Of a DNA stretch of 15,672 bases, positions 1 to 7,531 are shown piece by piece; the stretch's first letter is position 1, and the number at the start of each line of letters is the position of its first letter. This DNA is from Armatimonadota bacterium (GTDB lineage: Bacteria; Armatimonadota; UBA5829): the NCBI GenBank assembly GCA_023398345.1, contig JAEWSK010000166.1:1-15672 (forward strand). Reading direction: 5' to 3'. The notes beneath the pieces are model-generated. The model did no database searches. It saw only the letters and a program-made list of their open reading frames with translations, and was not told the DNA's origin. The translations under genes and the position numbers were made by a program.

Positions 1-1675
1 TTCCAGTGGCAGGGACATGCCCATAGCCGATTGCCGCGAACAAGTCCTCTTCGGACAATAAGTTCATTGACTTGGCAACGTCTGAAATTGCGTCGCTCTT
101 AATTATCGACCCACCGTCTTGTCCAAGACGTTCGATCTCTTTTTCGAGCATATCGCGGCCTTTGGCGACGCTTTCGGCAAAATGCAGTCGGCGGAAATAT
201 GCCCTGATTTTATTTCGTGCATGCGATGTTTTTACAAACGTGAGCCAGTCCATACTCGGCTGGCTATTGGAGCGGCTGATGATTTCGACTATATCGCCAT
301 TTTTAAATTGATACGACAGTGGCACTATCCTGCCATTGACCTTGCCGCCGACGCAGTGATTGCCGACATCGCTGTGAATGCGAAATGCGAAGTCAACCGG
401 CGTCGAACCGGCGGGCAAGTCGATAACATCACCGCGCGGCGTAAAAACAAAAACTTGATCGGTAAAAAGGTCATTCATGACGCTGTGAAGAAACTCGCCA
501 GCGTCAGTTGCATCTGTCTGCCAATCGAAAAGCTGCTGGCGCAGCCAGGATAGCTTTCGCTCGAACTCGTCCACTCCACGCATCTGTTCTTTATACTGCC
601 AATGCGCGGCTACGCCAAACTCCGCCAGTCTATGCATGTCCCACGTTCGAATTTGAATTTCCAGCGGCTCGCCTCGCGGCCCAATTACTTTCGTATGCAG
701 CGACTGATACATATTGGACTTGGGCTTGGCTATGTAATCAGAAAAAAGCTCAGGAATCGGCATCCAAAGGTCGTGGACAAGTCCAAGCACGTGGTAACAG
801 TCCCCCACCCGATTGACAATCACTCGGACAGCGGATAAATCGTATATCTCTGAGTAATCGACATGTTCGCGAAGTATTTTTTGATATATCGACCAGAGAT
901 GCTTCGGCCTCGCCTGGATGTGCGCCTCGACTCCCTCGGATGCGAGGTGTCTCTGAATCATCTCGGTCGCTTCGGCAAGATCTTCCTCACGCTCGCGGCG
1001 AGTCAATGACACTTTCTCGGCAAGCTCGGCGTAGGCTTCCGGCTCCATATACTTAAACGCTAGGTCTTCAAGCTCCCACTTAATTTTCCATATCCCCAAA
1101 CGATGAGCAAGAGGCGCATATATCTGCATTGTCTCTCTTGCTATCTTTAGGCGGCTTTCCGGTGGGATGCCTTCGAGGGTCTTCATATTGTGAAGTCTAT
1201 CGGCAAGCTTGATGACCATGACACGCAAGTCGCGAGCCATTGCAAGAAATATCTTTCGCAAATTTTCCGCGCCGCGTCTAAACTCAGCGCGCTTCTTGCG
1301 TCCGACCTCATCCGGCGCGTCATGGCCCGCGCGAGCGGGAGGCTCTACGTCGAAGTCCGTGAGCTTGAGTTTTGTGACGCCATCGACCAGCCTCGCAACT
1401 TCTTTGCCAAAACGCGAGGCAATATCATCTATCGACTTGCCTTGGTCTTCGACTACATCATGCAGCATAGCGGCCGCAATGCTTTCGGCATCCATTTCAA
1501 GATCGACGAGAGTTTCAGCGGCTGCAAGAGGATGGATTATGTATGGGTCGCCGGTCAGGCGTTTTTGGTCTTTGTGGGCCTCGGCGGCGAACTCATATGC
1601 CCGCCGGATAAGCTCTAAATCGGCCCGCGGGTTATATGATTGCACCCGGTTGATGATGGATTCAATATCAGTCAT
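1..1675 (-). CDS. rel: Bifunctional (p)ppGpp synthetase/hydrolase, RelA/SpoT family (partial, C-terminus off window)
   Basis: Long RSH enzyme that makes (p)ppGpp from ATP and GTP/GDP and hydrolyses it, setting the stringent response at the ribosome. My own reverse translation gives 558 open codons running off the left edge. The HD hydrolase domain has His48, His72-Asp73 and Asp159 (in KLADRLHNM), all intact, so hydrolysis is expected. The synthetase domain has ARPKHL (255-260), YDLSAVR (278-284), the NMYQSLHT stretch (321-328) and EIQIRT (339-344) with the catalytic Glu. A TGS domain follows at about 407-467 (VFVFTPRGD...). Only the helical, zinc-finger and ACT regions, roughly 170-180 residues, should be missing. 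The start ATG lies inside the recJ stop (ATGACTGA, 8-base overlap) with no close Shine-Dalgarno site, so translation is probably coupled to recJ. Residues 104-136 form a loop about 20 residues longer than in the Bacillus enzyme (recalled comparison). Confidence 0.96.
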   Translation of the reverse strand, partial: MTDIESIINRVQSYNPRADLELIRRAYEFAAEAHKDQKRLTGDPYIIHPLAAAETLVDLEMDAESIAAAMLHDVVEDQGKSIDDIASRFGKEVARLVDGVTKLKLTDFDVEPPARAGHDAPDEVGRKKRAEFRRGAENLRKIFLAMARDLRVMVIKLADRLHNMKTLEGIPPESRLKIARETMQIYAPLAHRLGIWKIKWELEDLAFKYMEPEAYAELAEKVSLTRREREEDLAEATEMIQRHLASEGVEAHIQARPKHLWSIYQKILREHVDYSEIYDLSAVRVIVNRVGDCYHVLGLVHDLWMPIPELFSDYIAKPKSNMYQSLHTKVIGPRGEPLEIQIRTWDMHRLAEFGVAAHWQYKEQMRGVDEFERKLSWLRQQLFDWQTDATDAGEFLHSVMNDLFTDQVFVFTPRGDVIDLPAGSTPVDFAFRIHSDVGNHCVGGKVNGRIVPLSYQFKNGDIVEIISRSNSQPSMDWLTFVKTSHARNKIRAYFRRLHFAESVAKGRDMLEKEIERLGQDGGSIIKSDAISDVAKSMNLLSEEDLFAAIGYGHVPATG

Positions 1676-3395
1676 TGTTGATGACAGTGGCCCCCGCCCG
1701 AATCGCTTTTACGACCAATTGGACCGACTCGACACCATTGTACATGTTTAGTCTTATACTGTAGCACAGATCAACGGCGCTGCCAAGCTCAATTGAGCTA
1801 TGCATCTCTCCCATGCCGAACGCAATGCATGAAATTGACCCGCTGCCATTGCCGTCAACGCGCATTCGCAAATGCGAACCATCGCCTACCCGCTGACAGT
1901 CGAGCACTTTCATTTTGCAACTCATAAACAATGGCTCTGCATTGCCTGCCCCGAAAGGTTCGAGTCCTGCAATTGAATCGGCCAATTTGCGCGATATGTC
2001 GGAGGCATTAAGCTCCGCATCCAACATAATTTTAGGCACGAGTTGCTCTGGCATGAGCATATCTGCCGCGTAGGCGTTTATCTTGCGCTCAAACTCGTCG
2101 AGATTATCAAGTGAGACAGACAACCCAGCAGCCAAGGCATGGCCGCCGTATCTGCCTAGCAAATCGGCGCAGTGATGCAGCCCCTCAAGAAGATTAAAAC
2201 CATCTACGCTCCTTGCCGAACCTGACGCCAGAGCACATGTCTCATCGCGACAAAGAAGAATTGCCGGTCGGCAATAAGTATCGCTAATTTTGCCCGCTGC
2301 AATTCCTACCACACCCGTATTCCAATTTTCAGCCGACAAAACAAGCACCGGCGTCGAATCCAAATCTTTTGTGCCAACCTGCGCTATGGCCTCACTGATT
2401 ATGCGATCCTGCTCCGCCCTGCGCTCCGTATTATAGCGCTCCATCTCGCACGCAAGCTCGAGTGCCTTGGACTCATCACATGTCAGCAATAACTCCAGCG
2501 CCTTTGATGCGTCATCCATGCGACCAACAGCATTGATACGAGGCGCAAGAACATAGCCAAGATAAAATGTTGTTAAGGGTTTGCCTGTAATCTTAGACGA
2601 CTTGAGCATTGTCTGAATGCCGAGCTTCTTGCTTGATGCAATCGCACTGAGGCCATGCTTAACAAATGCCCTGTTCTCGCCTATCAACGGAACAACGTCT
2701 GCAACTGTGCCCAAGGTAACAAGATCGACAAAACGGGTTTTAAAACTCTCCTCGTTGGAGTCTAACTTTCTAACTAAAGCTTGTGCAAGCTTATACGCGA
2801 CCCCAACTCCAGCAAGATATGGAAACGGATAGGCTGCATCATGACGTTTCGGGTTGACGACCGCCAACGCCGACGGAAGTTCAGTGCCAGGCTCATGATG
2901 ATCTGTAATAATAAGATCAATTCCAAGCTCGGCAGCACGAATTGCAGGCGCAATTGCATTAATACCGCAGTCGCAGGTGAGAATTAGTTTCACGCCATTA
3001 GCGGCCGCCTCATCAATTGTGGCGGTCTTTATGTCATATCCCTCATTCCTGCGATGCGGCAGTCTATACTCGACGACAGCCCCAAGAGCCCTTAGCACGC
3101 GCACCAGCAGCGCAGCGCCTGTAACTCCATCCACATCATAATCGCCATGAACACATATCTTTTCGCGATCACTCACAGCTTTCGCAAGCCGCTCAGCAGC
3201 AGGCTCCATGTCGGGCAGAAGAAACGGATCATGAAGGGTTGATAGGGAGGGATTGAGAAAATCTCTCGCCTCATCTGCGGTCGTAACAAGGCGATTGACA
3301 AGAATTCGCGCTATAATGGGCGATAAACCAGCATCCGCAGCCAGACGTGACACAGCACTCTCATCGCACTCCATCACTTCCCATTGCTCGTTCAT
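1668..3395 (-). CDS. recJ: Single-stranded-DNA-specific exonuclease RecJ
   Basis: 5'-3' exonuclease on single-stranded DNA, used in recombinational, mismatch and base-excision repair. The 575-residue length fits the family (about 570-580). DHH-domain motifs in order: GDYDVDG at 84-90, CDCG at 141-144, DHHEPG at 165-170 and GTVADVVPL at 229-237. Then come PRINAVGRMDDA (285-296), the DHHA1 part with SARSVDGF (393-400) and GRYGGHALAAG (414-424), and a C-terminal OB-fold-like region from about 455. The reading frame extends to an ATG at 3422, but that codon has no ribosome site. The ATG at 3395 follows GGGGTGGG and gives the family-like start MNEQWEV, so I chose it. The gene lies downstream of a secDF terminator and overlaps rel by 8 bases. 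All catalytic residues I know are present. Confidence 0.96.
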   Translation of the reverse strand: MNEQWEVMECDESAVSRLAADAGLSPIIARILVNRLVTTADEARDFLNPSLSTLHDPFLLPDMEPAAERLAKAVSDREKICVHGDYDVDGVTGAALLVRVLRALGAVVEYRLPHRRNEGYDIKTATIDEAAANGVKLILTCDCGINAIAPAIRAAELGIDLIITDHHEPGTELPSALAVVNPKRHDAAYPFPYLAGVGVAYKLAQALVRKLDSNEESFKTRFVDLVTLGTVADVVPLIGENRAFVKHGLSAIASSKKLGIQTMLKSSKITGKPLTTFYLGYVLAPRINAVGRMDDASKALELLLTCDESKALELACEMERYNTERRAEQDRIISEAIAQVGTKDLDSTPVLVLSAENWNTGVVGIAAGKISDTYCRPAILLCRDETCALASGSARSVDGFNLLEGLHHCADLLGRYGGHALAAGLSVSLDNLDEFERKINAYAADMLMPEQLVPKIMLDAELNASDISRKLADSIAGLEPFGAGNAEPLFMSCKMKVLDCQRVGDGSHLRMRVDGNGSGSISCIAFGMGEMHSSIELGSAVDLCYSIRLNMYNGVESVQLVVKAIRAGATVINND

Positions 3396-3411
3396 CGCCC
3401 ACCCCAAACAA

Positions 3412-3442
3412 ATAGTACGCATGCGCTGATTAAAAACATCAA
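3412..3442 (-). promoter_or_regulatory. Weak candidate promoter for recJ-rel
   Basis: On the minus strand TTGATG (3437-3442) is followed after 19 bases by TACTAT (3412-3417). It lies between the secDF terminator and the chosen recJ ATG. The spacing is long and the -10 matches consensus at only 4 of 6 bases. A transcript from it would begin around 3405, downstream of the ATG at 3422, which agrees with the 3395 start. Confidence 0.3.
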
Positions 3443-3456
3443 CGAGTTTCAGTTAT

Positions 3457-3488
3457 AAAATGGCCCGCGCAGCATACCTGCGCGGGCC
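3457..3488 (-). terminator. Rho-independent terminator after secDF
   Basis: Perfect 11-bp GC-rich inverted repeat: GGCCCGCGCAG at 3462-3472 and CTGCGCGGGCC at 3478-3488, with a 5-base loop. On the minus strand the stem is followed by ATTTTAT (3461 downward), a short U tract. It begins 50 bases past the secDF stop and precedes recJ. The T run is on the minus side only, so it should act on secDF transcripts. The short tract may allow some read-through into recJ-rel. Confidence 0.8.
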
Positions 3489-3538
3489 GAAGTATTGGAT
3501 TCATCAATGCGCTTATCAACAAGCGCAACACCCGCAAG

Positions 3539-6046
3539 CTAGAATCTCTTCTTCTTTCGTTTGGGCTTTGCAACCTTCGGCTTGTCATCTGTAGAACCGG
3601 AAACAGTCTCATCAGTGACTTCACCCTGAGCAGCAGAGCTCACCATCGGCTTATTGACAAAAGCTTTCTCCTCAATGGCACGACGCTTATTCGCCTTACC
3701 TCTCGAAGATAGATTGTCCCATACAATCACAAGCGGGGTCGCATTGAAAATTGAAGAGTAAGTTCCAATAACAATGCCGACCAACAGCGTTATGTAGAAA
3801 TGCCTCAGAAGCGGCCCACCAAACACAATCAATGTCGCCAACGTAAGCACAACAGTCAAGCTAGTATTGATTGATCTCGACAGCACCTGCAAAACACTGC
3901 GATTTGCAAGCTCTTCGAAGGTCTCGCCTCGCTGTCTATGTCGCAGATTTTCACGAATTCTATCAAACACAACAATCGTGTCGTGAACGCTGAAGCCGAT
4001 GATTGTCAGCACAGCCGTCACAAACAAACTGTCTGTTTCCCAATGGAACCAATGTCCCATAATCGCGAAACCGCCGAGTATAAACAGCGCATCATGGATC
4101 AGGGCTATAACTGCACAGGTTCCATATTTGATCCCTGTTACAAACCCACCTATGGCAAACCGTATTGCCAAATATAAAACTATCAAAATCGATGCGACAA
4201 CGACAGCCTTAATCGAGTTTACTGTAAGCTCTTTGCTGATGGTTGGGCCAACGCTGCTCACCGAAGAAAATACAGGTTTGTCCTCTTCGTCTATAGTAGA
4301 CAACCCGTATTTCTCGTCCAGCGATTGACGTATGGCTTCCATTTTTGCATCGTAGTCTTTGCTTTCCGAGAGCATTCTAGTCGTGATATATGCAGCTTTG
4401 CCTTTCTCGACTAGCTGCACTTCGCTTCCCGGCGCAATAGCATTCACCGCATCACGAACACCGCTCAACGAAACCTTTTTCGTAAACGACGCTTGGATCG
4501 TTGTTCCAGATACAAACTCTATTCCTGGGCGGAGGTGATACATAAGCAGCACAATGATGCCAGGAGTTAGCAATATCGCGCTCAGCGCAAAGAACCAGTT
4601 GCGCTTTCCGACGATGTCCCAATTGACTTTCTCAGCCGATAGCCAACCGGTATTGATACCGTAAAGTTTCGGGTTCTGCGCCCACTCCCAGTTTACAAGC
4701 ATGTGGAGGAATGTTCGCGTAACTGTTATTGCCATAAACATGCTGATAATTACACCGATAAGCAGTGTAAAGGCAAAACTCTGAACGGTCGGTGTTCCCA
4801 ACCACATCAAAACTGCGCAGGTGATCGCCGTGCACATATTTGAGTCGAAGATTGCTGTAAACGCTCTGTTAAAACCAGCGTCAATTGCGGCTCTAAGTGT
4901 CTTGCCGCCCTTAAGCTCTTCTTTGAGGCGTTCAAAGATCAGGACGTTTGCATCAACGGCCATACCGATAGATATAATCAAAGCAGCCATACCCGCCAAC
5001 GACAAAGTGTAGTTGGGGATAATTTTATAAACTGCAATAGCGAACAATGCATACAGGCCGAGAGCTACACTTGCAATCGCACCTGGCAGTCTGTAATAGA
5101 AAACCATAAATAGGAAAACAATTATCAGACCAGCAATACCTGCTTGCAACACTCGCGTAACCGTCTGTGTGCCCAAACTCGGCTCAACGACATCCTTACC
5201 GATTACTTTGAGCGGAACAGGCAGCGCACCGGCATTAAGAAAGCCAGCGATGCGAGTACCTTCCGACAAACTCGGGAACCCCTCAATAATCGCCTTGCCG
5301 TCGCTTATCTTGCTCTTGATTGAGGGTGCGGTAAGCAATTTGTTGTCATAAAACACGGCGAGTATTTCACCGGTGTGAGCACCCGTGAAATCGCGGAAAA
5401 TGTCAGTGCCTTTTTTGTTGAACTCTATCTCGATGATAGGCTCGCTTGTGCCGGTCTTGAGAGCAGACTTTGCAACCGGCAACAGCATCGATCCGGTCAA
5501 CACAGGCTTGGCATTAAGGCCGATTACCTTTTCGATAATTTCACGATCGTCTTTGCCCTTGCCGGTGACTAAGACCTCACCTTTCGGGCCTGTAAAAGTA
5601 TAGGATCGCTCATCGTCTCCACTAACATCCATGCGCCATTGGCCCAGCGGATTGGCTGTGGTGTAGACATTCTTCATATAATAGAAATCCAACGATGCGC
5701 TGGTTATAAGCTTTCTGATAGCGTCTTTTTTATTCTGAGCACCAGGAAGCTCGACAACAAGCCTTGCATCATCAGAAGTCGCGTTCTCGACTCGGACGAT
5801 TGGTTCGGTAACGCCGCCGATACCAGCAACGCGCTTTCGCATCGTTTCGGCAACCGTCTTCATCTTTGATTCGCGCTCACTCGGTTTCTGCGGCCACTCT
5901 TTCATATTCTTCGGCGCAATTTGAAGAACAACACGCAGACCGCCGGCGATGTCAAGGCCGCGGCTGATAGGTTTCATCACGCATATAACCCCGGATAAAA
6001 TCACCAGCGCTATAACTAACATGAAAAGCTTCTGATACTTCGACAC
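3539..6046 (-). CDS. secDF: Protein translocase SecDF fusion
   Basis: Membrane RND-type subunit that uses the proton gradient to help the SecYEG/SecA channel pull exported proteins across the membrane. SecD and SecF are one 835-residue chain. SecD half: first membrane segment at about 8-24, a large external P1 region to about 290, five more membrane helices from about 303, and the signature GMAVDANVLIFERLKEEL at about 361-378. SecF half: starts near 475, with a membrane segment at about 485-502, a smaller external domain, and the signature GFSVHDTIVVFDRIREN near 684-700. The proton-relay Asp of each half is present. The C-terminus is a lysine/arginine-rich cytosolic tail (KPKRKKKRF). The frame can be read from a TTG at 6061, but that codon is part of GGGAGGA, the ribosome site for the GTG at 6046, so I chose the GTG. 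It is the first gene behind its own promoter and ends at a strong terminator. Confidence 0.96.
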   Translation of the reverse strand: MSKYQKLFMLVIALVILSGVICVMKPISRGLDIAGGLRVVLQIAPKNMKEWPQKPSERESKMKTVAETMRKRVAGIGGVTEPIVRVENATSDDARLVVELPGAQNKKDAIRKLITSASLDFYYMKNVYTTANPLGQWRMDVSGDDERSYTFTGPKGEVLVTGKGKDDREIIEKVIGLNAKPVLTGSMLLPVAKSALKTGTSEPIIEIEFNKKGTDIFRDFTGAHTGEILAVFYDNKLLTAPSIKSKISDGKAIIEGFPSLSEGTRIAGFLNAGALPVPLKVIGKDVVEPSLGTQTVTRVLQAGIAGLIIVFLFMVFYYRLPGAIASVALGLYALFAIAVYKIIPNYTLSLAGMAALIISIGMAVDANVLIFERLKEELKGGKTLRAAIDAGFNRAFTAIFDSNMCTAITCAVLMWLGTPTVQSFAFTLLIGVIISMFMAITVTRTFLHMLVNWEWAQNPKLYGINTGWLSAEKVNWDIVGKRNWFFALSAILLTPGIIVLLMYHLRPGIEFVSGTTIQASFTKKVSLSGVRDAVNAIAPGSEVQLVEKGKAAYITTRMLSESKDYDAKMEAIRQSLDEKYGLSTIDEEDKPVFSSVSSVGPTISKELTVNSIKAVVVASILIVLYLAIRFAIGGFVTGIKYGTCAVIALIHDALFILGGFAIMGHWFHWETDSLFVTAVLTIIGFSVHDTIVVFDRIRENLRHRQRGETFEELANRSVLQVLSRSINTSLTVVLTLATLIVFGGPLLRHFYITLLVGIVIGTYSSIFNATPLVIVWDNLSSRGKANKRRAIEEKAFVNKPMVSSAAQGEVTDETVSGSTDDKPKVAKPKRKKKRF

Positions 6047-6052
6047 TATTTG

Positions 6053-6059
6053 TCCTCCC
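6053..6059 (-). promoter_or_regulatory. Ribosome binding site fixing the secDF GTG start
   Basis: GGGAGGA sits 6 bases before the GTG at 6046. It shows that the upstream in-frame TTG (6061) is not the start. The same GGGAGGA-N6 layout occurs before mtlD. A short inverted repeat, AGGCA-ATT-TGCCT (6063-6075), lies just upstream of it in the leader. Confidence 0.85.
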
Positions 6060-6137
6060 AAAAGGCAAATTGCCTAAGACGCAATACGGGCCGGTTTACA
6101 CAGTCCATTGAATGACCTGCCCGAGTAAAACAGGGCT

Positions 6138-6167
6138 ATTATATCGCGCAAAGTCAGCAAAAAGCAA
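6138..6167 (-). promoter_or_regulatory. Sigma-70-type promoter for secDF
   Basis: A perfect -10 TATAAT (6138-6143) lies 18 bases downstream of a weak -35 TTGCTT (6162-6167). Transcription would start near 6131, giving a leader of about 85 bases before the GTG. It is the only good promoter in the 344-base stretch between the DUF3866 gene and secDF, and it abuts the 3' end of the doubtful small ORF at 6154-6336. Confidence 0.65.
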
Positions 6168-6336
6168 GCACTCTGCCCCTGCGGAACTCAGGAACCGCTG
6201 CACCAATAATTATATACGAAAACAAAACCGCCACAAGTGCCGCGACGGCTGTGTAACATGATATTAGTGATCCTGCATACGAGTCCGTCAATACAGACAG
6301 CCTCGTCTTTACCCCAATGAGGCTCATCATAACCAA
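6154..6336 (-). CDS. Doubtful small membrane protein ORF
   Basis: A 60-codon frame opening with TTG (6336) or ATG (6330/6327), in the gap between DUF3866 and secDF. The product would have a polar N-terminus, one hydrophobic stretch of about 25 residues (from SLISCYTAVAAL to SYIIIGAAV) and a short basic tail, so it looks like a single-pass membrane peptide. I do not recognise a family; in particular it does not look like YajC, a frequent secDF neighbour. No Shine-Dalgarno site is visible, and its stop lies next to the secDF -35 region. It may be chance; the rest of 6047-6389 holds only the secDF promoter and leader. Confidence 0.22.
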   Translation of the reverse strand: MVMMSLIGVKTRLSVLTDSYAGSLISCYTAVAALVAVLFSYIIIGAAVPEFRRGRVLAFC

Positions 6337-6389
6337 CTACTCACATAACATCGGCTTTGCACGCCATATGCTGGAGGTCATAAACAAGC

Positions 6390-7496
6390 TCACAAAGCAG
6401 GCAATTCATGCGCCGCAAGCGCTCCCGCAGCGGCTGCTGCAAGAAAGAACTCAGGATCCTGCTCATAGCGACGGCCCATGCTCGACATGCAAACGCCCTT
6501 TTCCTGAAGCTCGACAATGCCCGGCTTGCCGTCAAGCACACGCACTTTATGTCTGTATGAAATCGAACTGTGCAAAATCTGCTCTTGAATCATGTTGAGC
6601 TTCATTTGATCGATCATTGGCAGGGCAATTGTGCATTTAGTAAGCGCAACCGATCCGAGAGCGGTAATTGTATGATGGCTCAGCCCTTGATGCCTTGGGC
6701 GAGGGTCAGCATAACTTATGCGAGCAATTGCAATTGCGCTGCCGCCAAGTAAATTGACAGCATTTACTATCTCGCCTTGCTCAATCGACGAAAAGCCAAA
6801 TTTTGTACCGGTGCCGGCATTGCCCGGCCCTGGACAAATCACGACAGCGTCGGCATTAGCAGCTTGCTTGGCAGCAATTAACGCTGTGTAAATATTGATC
6901 GCTTCTATATCTCCGCCAAACGCTTGACCGGATGTAATGGCACAGTCGATGATTTTCTTGTCGCGCAGTTCTGACACAAGCCTACTAAATGCAATCGGCA
7001 GAGCGGCAGTATCGGTCATTATATAGGCGACATTCGGCCGACGCCCCGAAGTTGTCGTTGAGCGCGCCATTCGCTTTATTGCCGCCGCTGCGGGCGCGAG
7101 TTGGCTGTGCAACTGCCCTATCACAACCGGCATACCACCGAGCGATTCAAACTCCTCAACTGCCTTGCGATGCGGCGAGTCTTCTTCTTCAACAGATAGC
7201 ACTGTGTGTTGCACTGGTGTATATCGCGCCTTGACTATATGGCCAAGTTCGTCATTTTTCGTAGAACCAACGGGATCAGTCAGGTTCGCCATTACAAAAT
7301 CAGCACCGCCCGTGCCTAGTTTTTTTCGCGCGGCAGTAGTATTGAGCAGCAGTTCGTCGCCCACGCACACCGTGCCCGTCAAATGCGTATATGCAATCGC
7401 GCGCCGCATTTCGCCTGCGACATCGACAATTATTTCACATACGCCTTCGCGCACTGCGTCTATTGACTTGACCACACCCTTGACACGGATAAGCAA
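6390..7496 (-). CDS. DUF3866 family protein, function unknown
   Basis: 368 residues matching DUF3866 along their length, as I recall the family; no biochemical role is established. Residues 1-75 look like a small beta-rich domain (short V/I-rich strands, then LLNTTAARKKLGTGG at 50-64). The rest has family hallmarks: HIVKARYTPVQ (86-96), EEEDSP (103-108), MTDTAALPIAFSRL (160-173), TSGQAFGGDIEAIN (188-201), GPGNAGTGTKFGFSSIEQGE (223-242), DPRPRHQGLSHHT (264-276) and MSSMGRRYEQDP (337-348). The histidines of RHQGLSHH and the acidic/glycine motifs would suit an active site, but that is inference. No signal peptide or membrane segment, so probably cytosolic. The start is TTG with GGGGAG 7 bases upstream. 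It is last in the mtlD-SIS-peptidase run, 35 bases after the peptidase stop. Confidence 0.9.
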   Translation of the reverse strand: MLIRVKGVVKSIDAVREGVCEIIVDVAGEMRRAIAYTHLTGTVCVGDELLLNTTAARKKLGTGGADFVMANLTDPVGSTKNDELGHIVKARYTPVQHTVLSVEEEDSPHRKAVEEFESLGGMPVVIGQLHSQLAPAAAAIKRMARSTTTSGRRPNVAYIMTDTAALPIAFSRLVSELRDKKIIDCAITSGQAFGGDIEAINIYTALIAAKQAANADAVVICPGPGNAGTGTKFGFSSIEQGEIVNAVNLLGGSAIAIARISYADPRPRHQGLSHHTITALGSVALTKCTIALPMIDQMKLNMIQEQILHSSISYRHKVRVLDGKPGIVELQEKGVCMSSMGRRYEQDPEFFLAAAAAGALAAHELPAL

Positions 7497-7503
7497 AGGC
7501 TAT

Positions 7504-7509
7504 CTCCCC
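7504..7509 (-). promoter_or_regulatory. Ribosome binding site supporting the TTG start of the DUF3866 gene
   Basis: GGGGAG lies 7 bases before TTG at 7496. It supports the rare start codon and places it in the short gap after the peptidase gene. Confidence 0.75.
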
Positions 7510-7531
7510 AAAATAGCGCAACCATCCTATT

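Noticed and set aside
1190..1751. Two overlapping plus-strand frames of 142 and 180 codons
   Set aside because: Both are antisense to rel, which is open throughout and carries intact HD catalytic motifs.
3509..3526. Small inverted repeat GCGCTT-N6-AAGCGC just after secDF
   Set aside because: Only 6 bp, no T tract; the stronger hairpin at 3462-3488 explains termination.
3439..3624. Minus-strand 61-codon frame after secDF
   Set aside because: It overlaps the end of secDF in another frame and runs through the terminator hairpin, so it is not a plausible gene.
6317..6598. Plus-strand frame with a zinc-ribbon-like CxxC...CxxC pattern
   Set aside because: It is antisense to the C-terminal coding part of the DUF3866 gene and the adjoining gap. 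The cysteines arise from reading conserved DUF3866 codons backwards, and there is no ribosome site.
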